Shown here piece by piece: positions 8,934 to 18,131 of a stretch of DNA of 64,000 nucleotides. The notes below the pieces were generated by a model. The model did not search any database, was not told the origin of the DNA, and was given only the letters and a program-made list of their open reading frames with translations. Within the stretch, counting starts at the first letter, position 1. Each line of letters opens with the position of its first letter. This DNA comes from Alloprevotella rava (GTDB taxonomy: Bacteria; Bacteroidota; Bacteroidia; Bacteroidales; Bacteroidaceae), in the NCBI RefSeq assembly GCF_014195585.1, contig NZ_JACICA010000003.1, forward strand, positions 186,001 through 250,000, written 5' to 3'. A program made the position numbers and the translations under genes.

Positions 8934-10388
8934 TTAGTTGTCTCTCCAGAAATCAGGAATGAACGGGAGGAGCAGCGAGAAGATCTCCAAGCGGCCGGCC
9001 AGCATGAGGAACGAATTGATCCAAAGGGCGGCATCGGGGAGAACGTTCCAAGAATCGAGCGGTCCGATGCGGTAGCCATAGCCCGGGCCTACGTTGGAGA
9101 GCGAAGTGATACAGCAGCTCACGGAGTCCATCATGCTGAGCCCCATCGCCATGAGAGCTATGGAGCCAAACAAGGTGAGGCCGAAATAGCAGGCCACGAA
9201 AACGAACACGTTGCGAACCACGGCCGGCGGAAGGGGCTGACTGTTGATGCGGAGCGGGAAAACGGCGTGGGGATGAAGGATGAGGCGGAACTCATTGACG
9301 ATGGCTTTCCATATCGTGAGGATGCGGATACATTTGATACCGCCACTCGTGCTGCCAGCACAGGCTCCCACCATCGTGATAAAGGCAACAAACATCCAGG
9401 TGGAGGGATGCCACAGCATGAAGTCTTCCGTGGTGAATCCCGTTGTCGACTGTATGGCTATGGTGTGGAACGTGCTGAGTCGGACGGCTGTTTCCCACGG
9501 GCGGTGGTCCACGAGGTGGAGCACAAGAGCCCCCACCACGGTCACACTAACGAGGATGAGCAGGAAGCAGCGCAGCTCGCCGTCCTTCCATACATCCTTC
9601 CAGCGGTGTTTTATGATGGCCAGATACAGCAACGTGAAATTGATGCTGGCAAAGAACATGAAGAGGATGAGGACGTATTCAATCTGTATAGAATCAAAGA
9701 AAGCGATGCTCGTCTGGTGGGTGGAGAAACCTCCCGTACCCATGGTGGAGAACGCGTGGCAGATGGCGTCGAACGGAGTCATGCCAACGAAATATAAGCT
9801 CACTGCGCAAGCCATTGTGAGGAAGAAATAGAGGCCTCCAATCCAGCGAGCCGTGGTGCGGATGCGTGGATGGAGTTTTCCGATGTTTAGTCCCGAGGCT
9901 TCAGCGGAGAAGAGTTTCTGTTCCCCTACGCCCATGTTTGGCAGAATGGCGATGGTGAAGAACACGATACCCACACCGCCCACCCAATGGGTCAGGGTGC
10001 GCCAGAAGTTGATGCAATGAGGGAGGGAATCGATGTTGTTGAGCACCGTGGCCCCCGTAGTGGTGAATCCGGACATGGCCTCGAAGAATGTACAGCTCAC
10101 GCGACTTTCCGTGCCGCTCAGCAGGAACGGCAGCATGCCCACCACGGAGAACAAGACCCATGTGGAGCTCACTATCAAGAAGCCCTCGCGCCGCCCCATG
10201 CGGTTCTCAAATCCTCGTCCTGCAAACTTTAGCAACATGCCGCCGAGGATGCTGAGAAAGGTGGGAAGACCGAACGAGAGCAAGGCGTCTTCGTGGTAGA
10301 TGTAAGCCACGCCCCATGTACCCAAGAGGAGAACGGCTTCGAGGAAAAGCAACTGTCCGAGGACGGACCAGATTATTTTGTAGTTCAT
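8934..10388 (-). CDS. trkH: Trk-type potassium uptake channel subunit TrkH
   Basis: 484 residues starting at MNYKIIWS; this ATG lies just downstream of a canonical promoter, while the 24-codon upstream extension does not look like protein. The inner-membrane protein shows the four pore loops of the Trk/Ktr/HKT family: TTTGAT near residue 115, STMGTGGFS, STTGFTT and SNVGPGYG, each with the conserved selectivity-filter glycine. It carries K+ across the inner membrane and needs TrkA, whose gene lies two genes upstream. The 172-nt gap to the preceding gene contains its own promoter and a terminator, so trkH can be expressed separately from dxs-trkA. Confidence 0.95.
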   Translation of the reverse strand: MNYKIIWSVLGQLLFLEAVLLLGTWGVAYIYHEDALLSFGLPTFLSILGGMLLKFAGRGFENRMGRREGFLIVSSTWVLFSVVGMLPFLLSGTESRVSCTFFEAMSGFTTTGATVLNNIDSLPHCINFWRTLTHWVGGVGIVFFTIAILPNMGVGEQKLFSAEASGLNIGKLHPRIRTTARWIGGLYFFLTMACAVSLYFVGMTPFDAICHAFSTMGTGGFSTHQTSIAFFDSIQIEYVLILFMFFASINFTLLYLAIIKHRWKDVWKDGELRCFLLILVSVTVVGALVLHLVDHRPWETAVRLSTFHTIAIQSTTGFTTEDFMLWHPSTWMFVAFITMVGACAGSTSGGIKCIRILTIWKAIVNEFRLILHPHAVFPLRINSQPLPPAVVRNVFVFVACYFGLTLFGSIALMAMGLSMMDSVSCCITSLSNVGPGYGYRIGPLDSWNVLPDAALWINSFLMLAGRLEIFSLLLPFIPDFWRDN

Positions 10389-10462
10389 ATTGTTTTGTCT
10401 TGGACCTATCGAGGAGTTCCATTTAGTGAAACACCTCGAACGAAATCCTGCACTATCCACGA

Positions 10463-10493
10463 CAAAGTTACGCCTTTTCGGAAAAAGTGCAAA
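10463..10493 (-). promoter_or_regulatory. trkH promoter
   Basis: On the minus strand TTTG (10490-10493), 19 nt, then TAACTTTG (10463-10470): a full match to the Bacteroidota promoter consensus. The leader to the trkH ATG is about 70 nt. Confidence 0.75.
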
Positions 10494-10498
10494 ATAAG

Positions 10499-10539
10499 GG
10501 GGCGAGGATACCTCTCCTTGCTGGAAGTCGTCCCCGCCC
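10499..10539 (-). terminator. Probable terminator between the 160-residue gene and trkH
   Basis: On the minus strand a GC-rich 9-bp stem (GGGCGGGGA with TCCTCGCCC, one G-U) is followed by CCCTTATTTT. It would end transcription arriving from dxs-trkA before the trkH promoter. Confidence 0.55.
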
Positions 10540-10560
10540 GTTAGTGTGTCAGAAGGAAGT

Positions 10561-11043
10561 TTAGTTCCACTTTTCGGTGATGGTGTAGAGCTTGTCTTCG
10601 CCCACCACGCGTGCCAGTTCTGCCTTTAGTTCGTTGGCAGCCTGCGCATTGTTGGTGCTCTGCGTGAGATAGTGACCCGGAAGTCCCTCCACCCAAACTT
10701 TCAGCACATAAACGCCGTCGAAGCTAAGGCTGTATTGCTCGATGGAGTCGTACTTGATGGGGAAATTCATAAGGAGGAGTGTGCGCGAAGCATCGAAGAA
10801 GAACGCGTTGTCGCTCACGTCATCGATGTAGTGGGACACAACCACCTCTTTCGTGATGGGACCATACTGCTCCTCAAGGGCAGCCTTCTTGCTCTCCCAT
10901 GCATCGGGTTCGCGCAGGGCTTCCTCGATGGGTTTCTGCAATGTGCCGCCTTTGCGGTTGTTCCAATAATACTTCACGTAGCCACTGATGAAGAGCACGA
11001 TAAGGAGTCCTACTAAAAGACCAAGGAAGAAATCTGAATACAT
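10561..11043 (-). CDS. Unknown membrane-anchored protein between trkA and trkH
   Basis: 160 residues, not recognised. One strongly hydrophobic N-terminal helix (about residues 6-24, FLGLLVGLLIVLFISGYV) is followed by KYYWNNRKGG and a soluble, mixed alpha/beta remainder, so it is probably an inner-membrane protein with a cytoplasmic or periplasmic domain of about 130 residues. The start lies 16 nt after the trkA stop and the gene ends in front of a terminator, so it forms a transcription unit with trkA and probably dxs. Its position between the two Trk genes suggests a role with potassium transport or cation homeostasis, but nothing in the sequence proves that. Confidence 0.8.
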   Translation of the reverse strand: MYSDFFLGLLVGLLIVLFISGYVKYYWNNRKGGTLQKPIEEALREPDAWESKKAALEEQYGPITKEVVVSHYIDDVSDNAFFFDASRTLLLMNFPIKYDSIEQYSLSFDGVYVLKVWVEGLPGHYLTQSTNNAQAANELKAELARVVGEDKLYTITEKWN

Positions 11044-11059
11044 GATTACTATGGGTGTT

Positions 11060-12403
11060 TTAATTAAAATATTTTCCGAGTTTATTGATGCTTCCTTCGA
11101 TGCAGAAGGCCATCACCGTGTCGCCGGCCTGCAACTGTGTCATACCATTGATGAGCGACCCAACGCCATTGCGCATCATGCCGCCCAGGGTTAGAGTGGA
11201 AGGCAAATTGAGGTCGCGAACAGGGTGGCGCGTGGCGCGTGAACCTTCCTTCACCACGAGTTCCGCCACATCGGCTGCGGCAATGATGAGGCTTTTCACG
11301 TTTGTCACGTCCGACTGTAGTATGCGGTTGTAGATTTTGTCGGCGGCCAGTGTTTTTTTGTCTATAATAGAACCGATGTCGAGGCTCTGGGCCATCGTCA
11401 CATAGTTGGAATTGTCAATCAAAGCCACAGTCTTTCTCACACCGAGCTTTTTGGCGTTCAAGCAACTCAAAACGTTCTCCGAACTGCTCGAGGTTGTGGC
11501 CACAAAGGCTTGTGCCCGATGGATGCCCTCTTCTTCGAGCAGGTCGATATTGCGGCCGTCTTCGTTGATACACATGATGCGGTTGTCCTCATAGAGCGAC
11601 TGGAGATGCTCGATGCGGCGCGGGTCGCTTTCGAAGACTTTTGCGTGCATATAGTCGGGGAGGAAAGCCAAGGCTCTCTCCGTGGTGTTGCCGCCGCCCA
11701 AGAAGAAAACGTTGCGCACATCGGGATAATCCTGTTTTCCGGCAATCTCTTTGATGTAGCTCGCCTCGAGCTCCGTTGTCATGAAGTAGACCACATCCTG
11801 GTCGAGTAGGCAGTCGTTGCCGTGGGGGATGATGGTGTCCTCTTTACGCTTGATGGCCACAACGTGGTAGGGGCTGTCGGGCTTGGAGATATCGCGAAGC
11901 GGCACGTTGAGAATCCTAGCTCCCGTTCTCACTTTGATGCAGAGCAACACAAGCTGATCGTTGAGCATCGGAATCCACTGGCGGGTCCAGCTGCGGCGGA
12001 TGTTGTCCATGATTTCCTTACCAGCGGCCATTTCGGGATAGATAATGCTGTCCACACCCGTCCGACTGAAGAGCTCGCGGTTGCTCTCGAGCGCGTACTC
12101 ATGGTTGTTCACGCGCGCCACTGTTTGCTTTGCCCCTAACTGCTTGGCCAGCATGCAAATGGTGAGGTTGTGTGCCTCGTCGGGAGTAACAGCGATGAAG
12201 AGGTCTGCATTGCGCGCTCCAGCATCACGAATCACATGGATGGAGGATGGGTCATCGTTGAGGGTGAGAATATCGAAGTTGTTACCAATGTCCATCAGTC
12301 GGGCCATATCTTCATCAATGAGCGTGATGTCATGGTTCTCCAACGAGAAAAGTTTGGCCAGATGAGTTCCTACTGAGCCTGCACCGGCAATGATAATTTT
12401 CAT
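11060..12403 (-). CDS. trkA: Trk system K+ uptake regulatory subunit TrkA
   Basis: 447 residues, the usual length for TrkA. It has two RCK modules in tandem. The first begins with the nucleotide-binding motif IIIAGAGSVGTHLA (residues 3-16), the second near residue 220 with VFFLGGGNTTERAL, where the glycine motif is degenerate. Each is followed by an RCK-C domain; the last one ends the protein. TrkA forms a ring on the cytoplasmic face of TrkH and gates it in response to NAD(H)/ATP. It lies 51 nt after dxs and 16 nt before the unknown membrane protein on the same strand. Confidence 0.95.
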   Translation of the reverse strand: MKIIIAGAGSVGTHLAKLFSLENHDITLIDEDMARLMDIGNNFDILTLNDDPSSIHVIRDAGARNADLFIAVTPDEAHNLTICMLAKQLGAKQTVARVNNHEYALESNRELFSRTGVDSIIYPEMAAGKEIMDNIRRSWTRQWIPMLNDQLVLLCIKVRTGARILNVPLRDISKPDSPYHVVAIKRKEDTIIPHGNDCLLDQDVVYFMTTELEASYIKEIAGKQDYPDVRNVFFLGGGNTTERALAFLPDYMHAKVFESDPRRIEHLQSLYEDNRIMCINEDGRNIDLLEEEGIHRAQAFVATTSSSSENVLSCLNAKKLGVRKTVALIDNSNYVTMAQSLDIGSIIDKKTLAADKIYNRILQSDVTNVKSLIIAAADVAELVVKEGSRATRHPVRDLNLPSTLTLGGMMRNGVGSLINGMTQLQAGDTVMAFCIEGSINKLGKYFN

Positions 12404-12454
12404 AATCTTATATAGAATGAGTCGTGCGCTCCTCTTTCATGGAGAAGTGCGTTC

Positions 12455-14347
12455 CTATAATCTTCTTTTTATTTCGCGGACAATGCTGTCCTTGTCGAGC
12501 CCTACGATGCGGTAGAGTTCGTCCACGCTGCCGTGCTCCACAAATTCGTCGGGCAAACCGAGGCGATGGATGCGCGCGGGCAAGTCGTGGTCATCCATAA
12601 ACTCGAGTACGGCACTACCCATGCCTCCAACTCTTGTTCCGTCTTCGATGGTGATGATGTGGCTGAAGCGACGGCCCACTTCTGTCAGCAGCTCCTCGTC
12701 GAGGGGCTTGAGGAAGCGCAGGTCGTAGAGCGCGATGGTCTTATCCGTCTCTTTCTCCACTTCAGCAATGGCATCGGCAGCTGTGTTGCCGAGTGGGCCA
12801 ATGCTGACGATGGCCAGATCGGCTCCGTCCTTGATTTTGCGCCCTTTGCCAACGGGCACCTCCTCCAGCGGACAGCGCCAGTCCGTCAGGCGGCCGCTTC
12901 CGCGGGGGTAGCGTATCACGAAAGTTCCCTTGCCGGGCAACTGTGCCGTGTACATGAGGCGGCGCAACTCTTGCTCGTCGTAGGGCGAGGCGATGGTCAG
13001 ATTAGGGACGGGACGCAACGCGGCCATGTCGAACACACCGTGATGCGTAGGTCCGTCAGCTCCCACGATGCCGGCACGATCCAGACAGAGCACTACGGGC
13101 AAATTCAAGATGGCAGCATCGTGGATGATGTTGTCGTAAGCGCGCTGACTGAAGGCGCTGTAAATGTTGCAGAACGGAATCATGCCTTCCTTGGCCATCC
13201 CCGCGCTGAAGGTCATGGCGTGGCCTTCGGCAATGCCCACATCGTAGGCGCGGCGGGGGAGGGCTTTCATCAGAATGTTCATGGAGCACCCCGTGGGCAT
13301 GGCGGGCGTCACGCCGATGATTTTCTCATTCTGCTGTGCCAGTTCCACCAAGGTTTCGCCAAACACATCCTGGAATTTGGGCGGTTGGTTGGCGTCACTC
13401 TGCTCCACGCGCTCACCGCTGTCGGGATCGAACTTTCCGGGAGCATGCCAAACGGTGGGGTCGTCTTCGGCGGGGGCTAAACCCTTGCCTTTGGTGGTGT
13501 GAATGTGGAGTAACTTCGGTCCGCCCATGTCTTTGATGCTGCGGAGCGTGCGTACGAGTTCTATTACGTTGTGTCCGTCCATCGGACCGAAATAGCGGAT
13601 ATTCATGCCCTCGAAGATGTTCTGCTGATTGGCTATCAGCGACTTCAGGGCGTTGTTGAAGCGAATGGCGGCACGCCGGCGGTTCTCATTGAGCCAGCCC
13701 CATTTGTAGAGCAAGCGAGAAAGGCGGAAGCGCAAACTGTTGTACTTGCTGCTCGTGTGCAGATGCAGCAGGTATTCCTTCATGCCGCCCACGGAACTGT
13801 CGATGCTCATGTTGTTATCGTTCAGAACGATGAGCATATTGTTGGGCGTGTCGCTGGTGTTGTTGAGGCCTTCAAAGGCCAAACCGCCACTCATGGAGCC
13901 ATCGCCGATTACGGCCACTACATGGCGGTCCACTTCGCCCTTCTTCAGCGCAGCCACGGCCATACCTAAGGCTGCCGAGATGGAGTTGGAAGCATGACCG
14001 CAGGTGAATGTGTCGTATTCGCTCTCGGTGGGCGTGGGGAACGGACAAATGCCGTTGAGCTTTCGATTGGTGTAGAAATTGTCGCGGCGGCCTGTCAAGA
14101 TTTTATGACCATAGGCCTGGTGTCCTACATCCCACACAATGCGGTCGTAGGGGGTGCTGAACACATAGTGGAGGGCTACGGTGAGTTCCACAACGCCCAG
14201 GCTCGAAGCGAGATGCCCCGGGTTGTGGGACACTTCCTCGATGATGTCGGTGCGCAACTCTTCGCAAACGGCGGGAAGTTCCTCAACGCGCAACTCTCGA
14301 AGGTCAGCAGGTGAATTTATTTTGGATAAGTACTTAAACTTAGGCAT
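12455..14347 (-). CDS. dxs: 1-deoxy-D-xylulose-5-phosphate synthase
   Basis: 630 residues from MPKFKYLS; the open frame extends 53 codons upstream but that part would overlie the promoter. It catalyses the thiamine-diphosphate-dependent condensation of pyruvate and glyceraldehyde 3-phosphate, the first step of the MEP isoprenoid pathway, in the cytoplasm. Visible landmarks: the catalytic-His segment [16 protein letters not shown] (residues 37-52), the ThDP motif GDGSMSGG ending in the paired Asn of NDNNMSID, and the transketolase Pyr and C-terminal domains. It heads the run dxs-trkA-unknown; a dxs-trk arrangement is, to my knowledge, common in Bacteroidales. Confidence 0.96.
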   Translation of the reverse strand: MPKFKYLSKINSPADLRELRVEELPAVCEELRTDIIEEVSHNPGHLASSLGVVELTVALHYVFSTPYDRIVWDVGHQAYGHKILTGRRDNFYTNRKLNGICPFPTPTESEYDTFTCGHASNSISAALGMAVAALKKGEVDRHVVAVIGDGSMSGGLAFEGLNNTSDTPNNMLIVLNDNNMSIDSSVGGMKEYLLHLHTSSKYNSLRFRLSRLLYKWGWLNENRRRAAIRFNNALKSLIANQQNIFEGMNIRYFGPMDGHNVIELVRTLRSIKDMGGPKLLHIHTTKGKGLAPAEDDPTVWHAPGKFDPDSGERVEQSDANQPPKFQDVFGETLVELAQQNEKIIGVTPAMPTGCSMNILMKALPRRAYDVGIAEGHAMTFSAGMAKEGMIPFCNIYSAFSQRAYDNIIHDAAILNLPVVLCLDRAGIVGADGPTHHGVFDMAALRPVPNLTIASPYDEQELRRLMYTAQLPGKGTFVIRYPRGSGRLTDWRCPLEEVPVGKGRKIKDGADLAIVSIGPLGNTAADAIAEVEKETDKTIALYDLRFLKPLDEELLTEVGRRFSHIITIEDGTRVGGMGSAVLEFMDDHDLPARIHRLGLPDEFVEHGSVDELYRIVGLDKDSIVREIKRRL

Positions 14348-14368
14348 TTCTAATGTCTTTTTATGCCC

Positions 14369-14399
14369 CAAATGTAGTGTAAAGCCAGGGAAATGCAAA
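14369..14399 (-). promoter_or_regulatory. dxs promoter
   Basis: Minus strand TTTG (14396-14399), 19 nt, TACATTTG (14369-14376). Full Bacteroidota consensus, 21 nt upstream of the chosen dxs ATG, which supports that start. Confidence 0.75.
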
Positions 14400-14550
14400 A
14401 AGAAACGTTCTTTTGTGTGCTTTCCTCTGCTCCTTCCTGCTGATAAGGAAGAGGAGGAAATCGAGAGGAATAGGCTGAGAAAAGAGGCTAACTTCGTGTT
14501 GCCCACCTTGTTTCTTCTCTGCGTCCTGATTGGGGAGAGATGGAAAAATA

Positions 14551-14622
14551 GAATAAGGCTGTCAGCTCACGCCCTTATTGTGTCAGCTGACAGCCTTATT
14601 CTATCCGCCAGCATCCTTATTG
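14551..14622. repeat. 21-bp-phased box array, copy 2
   Basis: Boxes: GAATAAGG at 14551, CCTTATTG at 14573, CCTTATTC at 14594, CCTTATTG at 14615. Anchor T:A pairs at 14555, 14576, 14597 and 14618 are each 21 bp apart. The spacer TGTCAGCTGACAG is palindromic. Left edge AAAAATA and right edge TATTTTT bound the array. It lies in the 385-bp gap between dxs and the T9SS adhesin; the rest of that gap holds the dxs promoter and a terminator. Confidence 0.92.
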
Positions 14623-14670
14623 TATTTTTCAGTGCTGTCAGAGTGGGAGGCTGATGGTAGGGAAAAAGAA

Positions 14671-14704
14671 AACAGCTGCACGGTGTTGTCACCGTGCAGC
14701 TGTT
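14671..14704 (-). terminator. Terminator after the T9SS adhesin gene
   Basis: A perfect 15-bp stem (AACAGCTGCACGGTG with its complement) around a 4-nt loop. On the minus strand it is followed by TTCTTTTTCCC, 29 nt past the stop. Confidence 0.9.
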
Positions 14705-14732
14705 GGAGTATTAAGAAATAAATGTGACTTTC

Positions 14733-17597
14733 TTATTTGTTGATCTGCTTCTTGCCGTTGCTGATATAGAGGCCTTTGAAGGTCTTGCTAACGCGGCGGC
14801 CAGAGAGGTCGTAGCGCGGAGCATTCTCATCGGCAGTAGTTGCAGTTTCTGTCGTTGCGATGCCTGATGTTGTACCAACCTTGGCAGCGTTGGAGAAGCG
14901 AGATTCGCCCTTGTCGTAAACGGCTGTTACGGTGTAGGTATATTGTCCACCGCCCACAGTGTCTGTGAACTGATTGCCTTGAACCGGTGTGCTGTTCAGC
15001 TTAACGCCATCGCGATAGATGTTGTAGCCCACGAGTGTCAGCTGTTGTGCTGCTGAAGAGTCGGGCAAGAAGGTGATGTCGTCAATGAGTGTGGCGAAAC
15101 CATCCTTGCTGGATGCCACGATAGCAAAGTATTTAGCACCCTCGGGCAGGTTGTATTCTGCCTTAGCCCAGTCTGTCGGAACCACATGAGCGTCAGCAAT
15201 CAGCTGGAAGTCGGCGCGGTTGAAGCCCGTAGTAGAGTAGTACACGCTGTAAGTCTCGTTGTTCTCGGCCTTGAATGCCTTTTCCCAGAGCGAGATGGTC
15301 TGCGCCTTACCCGGAAGTTCGGGAGAAACGAGCCAGTTCTGCGTCACGGCGCGCGGAGCACCGAAGGAGATGAGCAGCTTGTCGCCGCTGTGTCCCTTCC
15401 AACCTGGACCGCTGGCAGGAGTTGTTGCTGAGTAGTTGAACACCGTCCATGCCTGGCGGTCGCCCATACCGGGGAAGGTGGATTCGTTAAAGCCGTAAAC
15501 GGTGTGGTTGTCTACATCGTAGAGCGACCAGTCGCCAATGTTCTTGTACGTGAAGTCGTCGTAGTTTTCGAAGCTTTCAGTGACAGGTTCGTCCTGTGTG
15601 CGCGGTGCGTTGGGAGTTCCCCATGTCAGCTTGTTGTTTGTACCAGCAACAGCTTGCAGTTGTTTTGCTGCGGGGTAGGAAGGATATTTCACGCTGACGC
15701 TAACCGTGTCGGTCGTGTTGTCCGTCAGATCTTGGTCAGCTGTATATTCCACCTTTGCGTAGAGGTTGGCCACATCGCCTAAGTCGCGCTGCGGAGTGAA
15801 CGTTAGCGTATTTTCCACCTTGTTACCTTGAGCAACGGCAGCGCCCTTCATGCTTACCAAACGCTTGTCGCCGTTGTAGAGTACCACATCATAGTCGTTG
15901 ACATCTGTAGCACCGATATTGGTCACGCTCACAACAACAGATGCGGGGAGGTCGACACGCAGATGAGCGGGAGCTTCAGTAAGCTCTGCCTTGAGGTCGT
16001 TGTCCTTGCGATCCACCAAGCTGATGTTGTCGAGGTAGATATTGCTTGCATTGCTCTGACCCTTATAGTCGAAAGCCAGCTGGATGAATTTGCTGCCCAC
16101 AAACTGCTTCAGAGACAACTCCACCTTTACCCACTGACGCGTTACAGTGGTCTTCATCGGGATGGCCTTGATGGTATCGAGGGCTGCATAGTCCTTAGAA
16201 ACCGACACAACCAATGTGTCCTCAGCTTGTGTGTGAGTCTTGTAGTAGAATGTCAGCATCGGTTCTTTGGCAGTGCCAAGATCAATCAAACCGCTCTCCA
16301 AGCGCGACCATTCTCCGTCGAACATCGGCGTGAAAGCGATAAAGCCGCGGTCAGCGTCTTGTGAGAAACTTCCTTCGTCGGCCAGCGGAGTCCAACGAAC
16401 ACGATTGTTGTAGTCGACCAACCAGAAGTTGGACATCTTACCATTCTTGAAAGATTCGTACATCGGCAGCGTGTAGGGCTTACCCGTTACCACCATCTTT
16501 GAGTATGTCACCTTTCCTTCGCCTGCTTCGTTCTTCGGCGTGATGCTGTAGTAGAGCAATTCCTGCTGTTCAGGCACTGTGGGCGTGTCCTCATAGGTGT
16601 TAGCCGTCAGCGTGGAGGTAAGTTCTGTGGATTTTCCACGCTTCAGTGTGTAGGTGATGCTTGCGGGATTCACATAAGCACCATTAGCGCCTGTTGTCAC
16701 TTTGTCCCAAGCGAGCTGCGCCTTACCGTTGGCATAAGTCAGATTGAGTTTGGCAACGGCAGCAGGTACATCAATACCCACAAATGCGCTCACGCTCACT
16801 TCCGAACCCTGACCTTGTGCGTTGGACGGTACGAGCTTGTAGGTCGTTGTACCATTGGGGACATTGGTGTCAGTATAGCTCAGTGCGCTACCTGGCAGCG
16901 GGTTTTCAAAAGTATGAACGAGCTGGTCGCCACGATAAACTTCAATCTTCGTCAAGCTCGTGAGAACGCCGCCCGATTGGTCGGTGCTGGGCGCGGTGAA
17001 GTTGATAACGGCAGAGTTGCCACCGTTGGCAGCGGGCGTAACCGTTGCGTTTGTTACGCCTGTGGGAGCTCCGGCAGCGAGTTGTTCCTTGAGTTCTATA
17101 CTATATATATACAGCGCACCTTCGTTGAACTGGAAAGCGGTGTTGAAGTGCCAGCCAATGTTGTATTCGCCATCGGCAGGAACAGAGAAAGAGGTTGTCA
17201 CCGTAGCTTTCTCAATGAAATCTTCCGGGGCTTCCTTTTCTTCTACGAGCGTCTTAGTCATATCGTCCACCGTAGTGCCTTGACCGATTTTCACTTCGTA
17301 GGTTTCCTTTGCATTCTGCGACTCTCCGCTCACAACAAAGGCCAGAGAATAGGTCTTACCAGCTTTGAGCGCTACCTTAGGACTGAACAACCAGTCGTCA
17401 GCCTGTATCGTGCGCGAACAAGAAGCTGCCTGAGAAATGAGATTAAACTTGAAGGCTTGATCGTCTGTGTTTGCGTCAAGCACTGTGAAGCATTCGAAAG
17501 CGGATTCCTCTTCGAACGTCTGTGTCCACGGCAGCGTAATATTTTGCGCTTGTAGGGCCAGTGGAAGCATCATCATTGCTACTATAGTACTCCTCAT
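14733..17597 (-). CDS. Secreted T9SS protein with cleaved-adhesin and fibronectin type III-like domains
   Basis: 954 residues with a signal peptide (MRSTIVAMMMLPLALQAQ). The N-terminal 170 residues and two later segments (about 380-560 and 690-860) look like the jelly-roll 'cleaved adhesin' domain (motifs such as LPWTQTFEEE..F and SFENYDDF..W). Between them lie fibronectin type III-like modules (about 180-370) and a CARDB-like segment (about 565-655). The protein ends in a T9SS sorting tail, APRYDLSGRRVSKTFKGLYISNGKK. It is predicted to be cell-surface or secreted; similar domain sets occur in adhesins and gingipain-like proteins, but no protease domain is present. The gene is monocistronic with its own promoter and terminator. 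Confidence 0.88.
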   Translation of the reverse strand: MRSTIVAMMMLPLALQAQNITLPWTQTFEEESAFECFTVLDANTDDQAFKFNLISQAASCSRTIQADDWLFSPKVALKAGKTYSLAFVVSGESQNAKETYEVKIGQGTTVDDMTKTLVEEKEAPEDFIEKATVTTSFSVPADGEYNIGWHFNTAFQFNEGALYIYSIELKEQLAAGAPTGVTNATVTPAANGGNSAVINFTAPSTDQSGGVLTSLTKIEVYRGDQLVHTFENPLPGSALSYTDTNVPNGTTTYKLVPSNAQGQGSEVSVSAFVGIDVPAAVAKLNLTYANGKAQLAWDKVTTGANGAYVNPASITYTLKRGKSTELTSTLTANTYEDTPTVPEQQELLYYSITPKNEAGEGKVTYSKMVVTGKPYTLPMYESFKNGKMSNFWLVDYNNRVRWTPLADEGSFSQDADRGFIAFTPMFDGEWSRLESGLIDLGTAKEPMLTFYYKTHTQAEDTLVVSVSKDYAALDTIKAIPMKTTVTRQWVKVELSLKQFVGSKFIQLAFDYKGQSNASNIYLDNISLVDRKDNDLKAELTEAPAHLRVDLPASVVVSVTNIGATDVNDYDVVLYNGDKRLVSMKGAAVAQGNKVENTLTFTPQRDLGDVANLYAKVEYTADQDLTDNTTDTVSVSVKYPSYPAAKQLQAVAGTNNKLTWGTPNAPRTQDEPVTESFENYDDFTYKNIGDWSLYDVDNHTVYGFNESTFPGMGDRQAWTVFNYSATTPASGPGWKGHSGDKLLISFGAPRAVTQNWLVSPELPGKAQTISLWEKAFKAENNETYSVYYSTTGFNRADFQLIADAHVVPTDWAKAEYNLPEGAKYFAIVASSKDGFATLIDDITFLPDSSAAQQLTLVGYNIYRDGVKLNSTPVQGNQFTDTVGGGQYTYTVTAVYDKGESRFSNAAKVGTTSGIATTETATTADENAPRYDLSGRRVSKTFKGLYISNGKKQINK

Positions 17598-17637
17598 GAC
17601 AAAATGGATTTTGAGTTATAAATAGAAAATTTTGCGG

Positions 17638-17673
17638 CAAATATATTAAATACTATGAATAATGCCTAACAAA
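17638..17673 (-). promoter_or_regulatory. Probable promoter of the T9SS adhesin gene
   Basis: Minus strand TATATTTG at 17638-17645 (-7) with TTTG at 17670-17673. The 24-nt gap is slightly longer than the usual 19-23. Confidence 0.5.
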
Positions 17674-17849
17674 ATGGGATTATTTAGTTTAAGAAGTGAG
17701 TTTTTGCGCCTTTCGGTCTTTTTAGCTTTTGCTTTTTTCTGTTTGAGAAATTCATATAGAAGAATAATCTACTTGTATACTTCTGTAGGATGTGGATTTT
17801 TCTGTGGGGTATTTTTCTTCTTTATATAATAGGTGCTGACCAACAAAAA

Positions 17850-17880
17850 GTCCGCAGCACCCACTAAAGGTGTTGCGGAC
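17850..17880 (-). terminator. Terminator of the feo operon (possibly bidirectional)
   Basis: A 12-bp stem (GTCCGCAGCACC with GGTGTTGCGGAC, one G-U). On the minus strand it runs into TTTTTG, on the plus strand into AGAGTTTTTT. Confidence 0.85.
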
Positions 17881-17963
17881 AGAGTTTTTTATGTTGATTT
17901 GTATTTATTGCCTAAGAGGAAATTCCAACTCTCTATGGCGAAGTGTTTCTTTCTTTGTGGCCC

Positions 17964-18119
17964 TCATTCCTTGTTGAGGAGCTCTTTGAGCGCACAGCCC
18001 TGAGCGTGACACGTTTCACATTTCTTTTTGTTGTGCCGATGCTCAAGAATCTTTTTTGTCAGCACGCCCACCACGATAGCCACGATGAGCAGTAGCAAGA
18101 GAATACTTTGTAGATTCAT
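17964..18119 (-). CDS. Small FeoB-associated Cys-rich membrane protein
   Basis: 51 residues, below the usual gene-calling cut-off. One N-terminal transmembrane helix (about residues 4-21, QSILLLLLIVAIVVGVL) is followed by a basic segment with histidines (KKILEHRHNKKK) and three cysteines arranged CETCHAQGC (Cys34, Cys37, Cys42). It starts 12 nt after the FeoB stop on the same strand and is followed by the operon terminator. This matches the FeoB-associated Cys-rich membrane protein family, often found last in feo operons. A role in handling or sensing iron beside FeoB is inferred from that position and the CxxC motif. Confidence 0.88.
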   Translation of the reverse strand: MNLQSILLLLLIVAIVVGVLTKKILEHRHNKKKCETCHAQGCALKELLNKE

Positions 18120-18131
18120 ACGACGAATGTG

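Larger units (their letters stand above)
17598..17963. other. 366-bp intergenic region
   Basis: It contains the adhesin promoter (17638-17673) and the feo operon terminator (17850-17880). A 55-codon hydrophobic open frame on the plus strand (17662-17829) is present but unsupported. Otherwise it is AT-rich and featureless. Confidence 0.6.

Noticed and set aside
7916-8962. 348-codon open frame opposite the M49 peptidase gene
   Set aside because: It is the shadow of a well-supported coding frame with HECLGH and EEGRAD motifs.
12533-13480. 315-codon open frame opposite dxs
   Set aside because: Shadow of dxs; no recognisable domain.
14348-14506. N-terminal extension of dxs by 53 codons
   Set aside because: The extension covers the canonical promoter at 14369-14399 and is not Dxs-like.
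17662-17829. 55-codon hydrophobic open frame on the plus strand followed by a hairpin
   Set aside because: No promoter or ribosome binding context; the AT-rich sequence and the adhesin promoter on the opposite strand explain the hydrophobic codons. Conservation would be needed to accept it.
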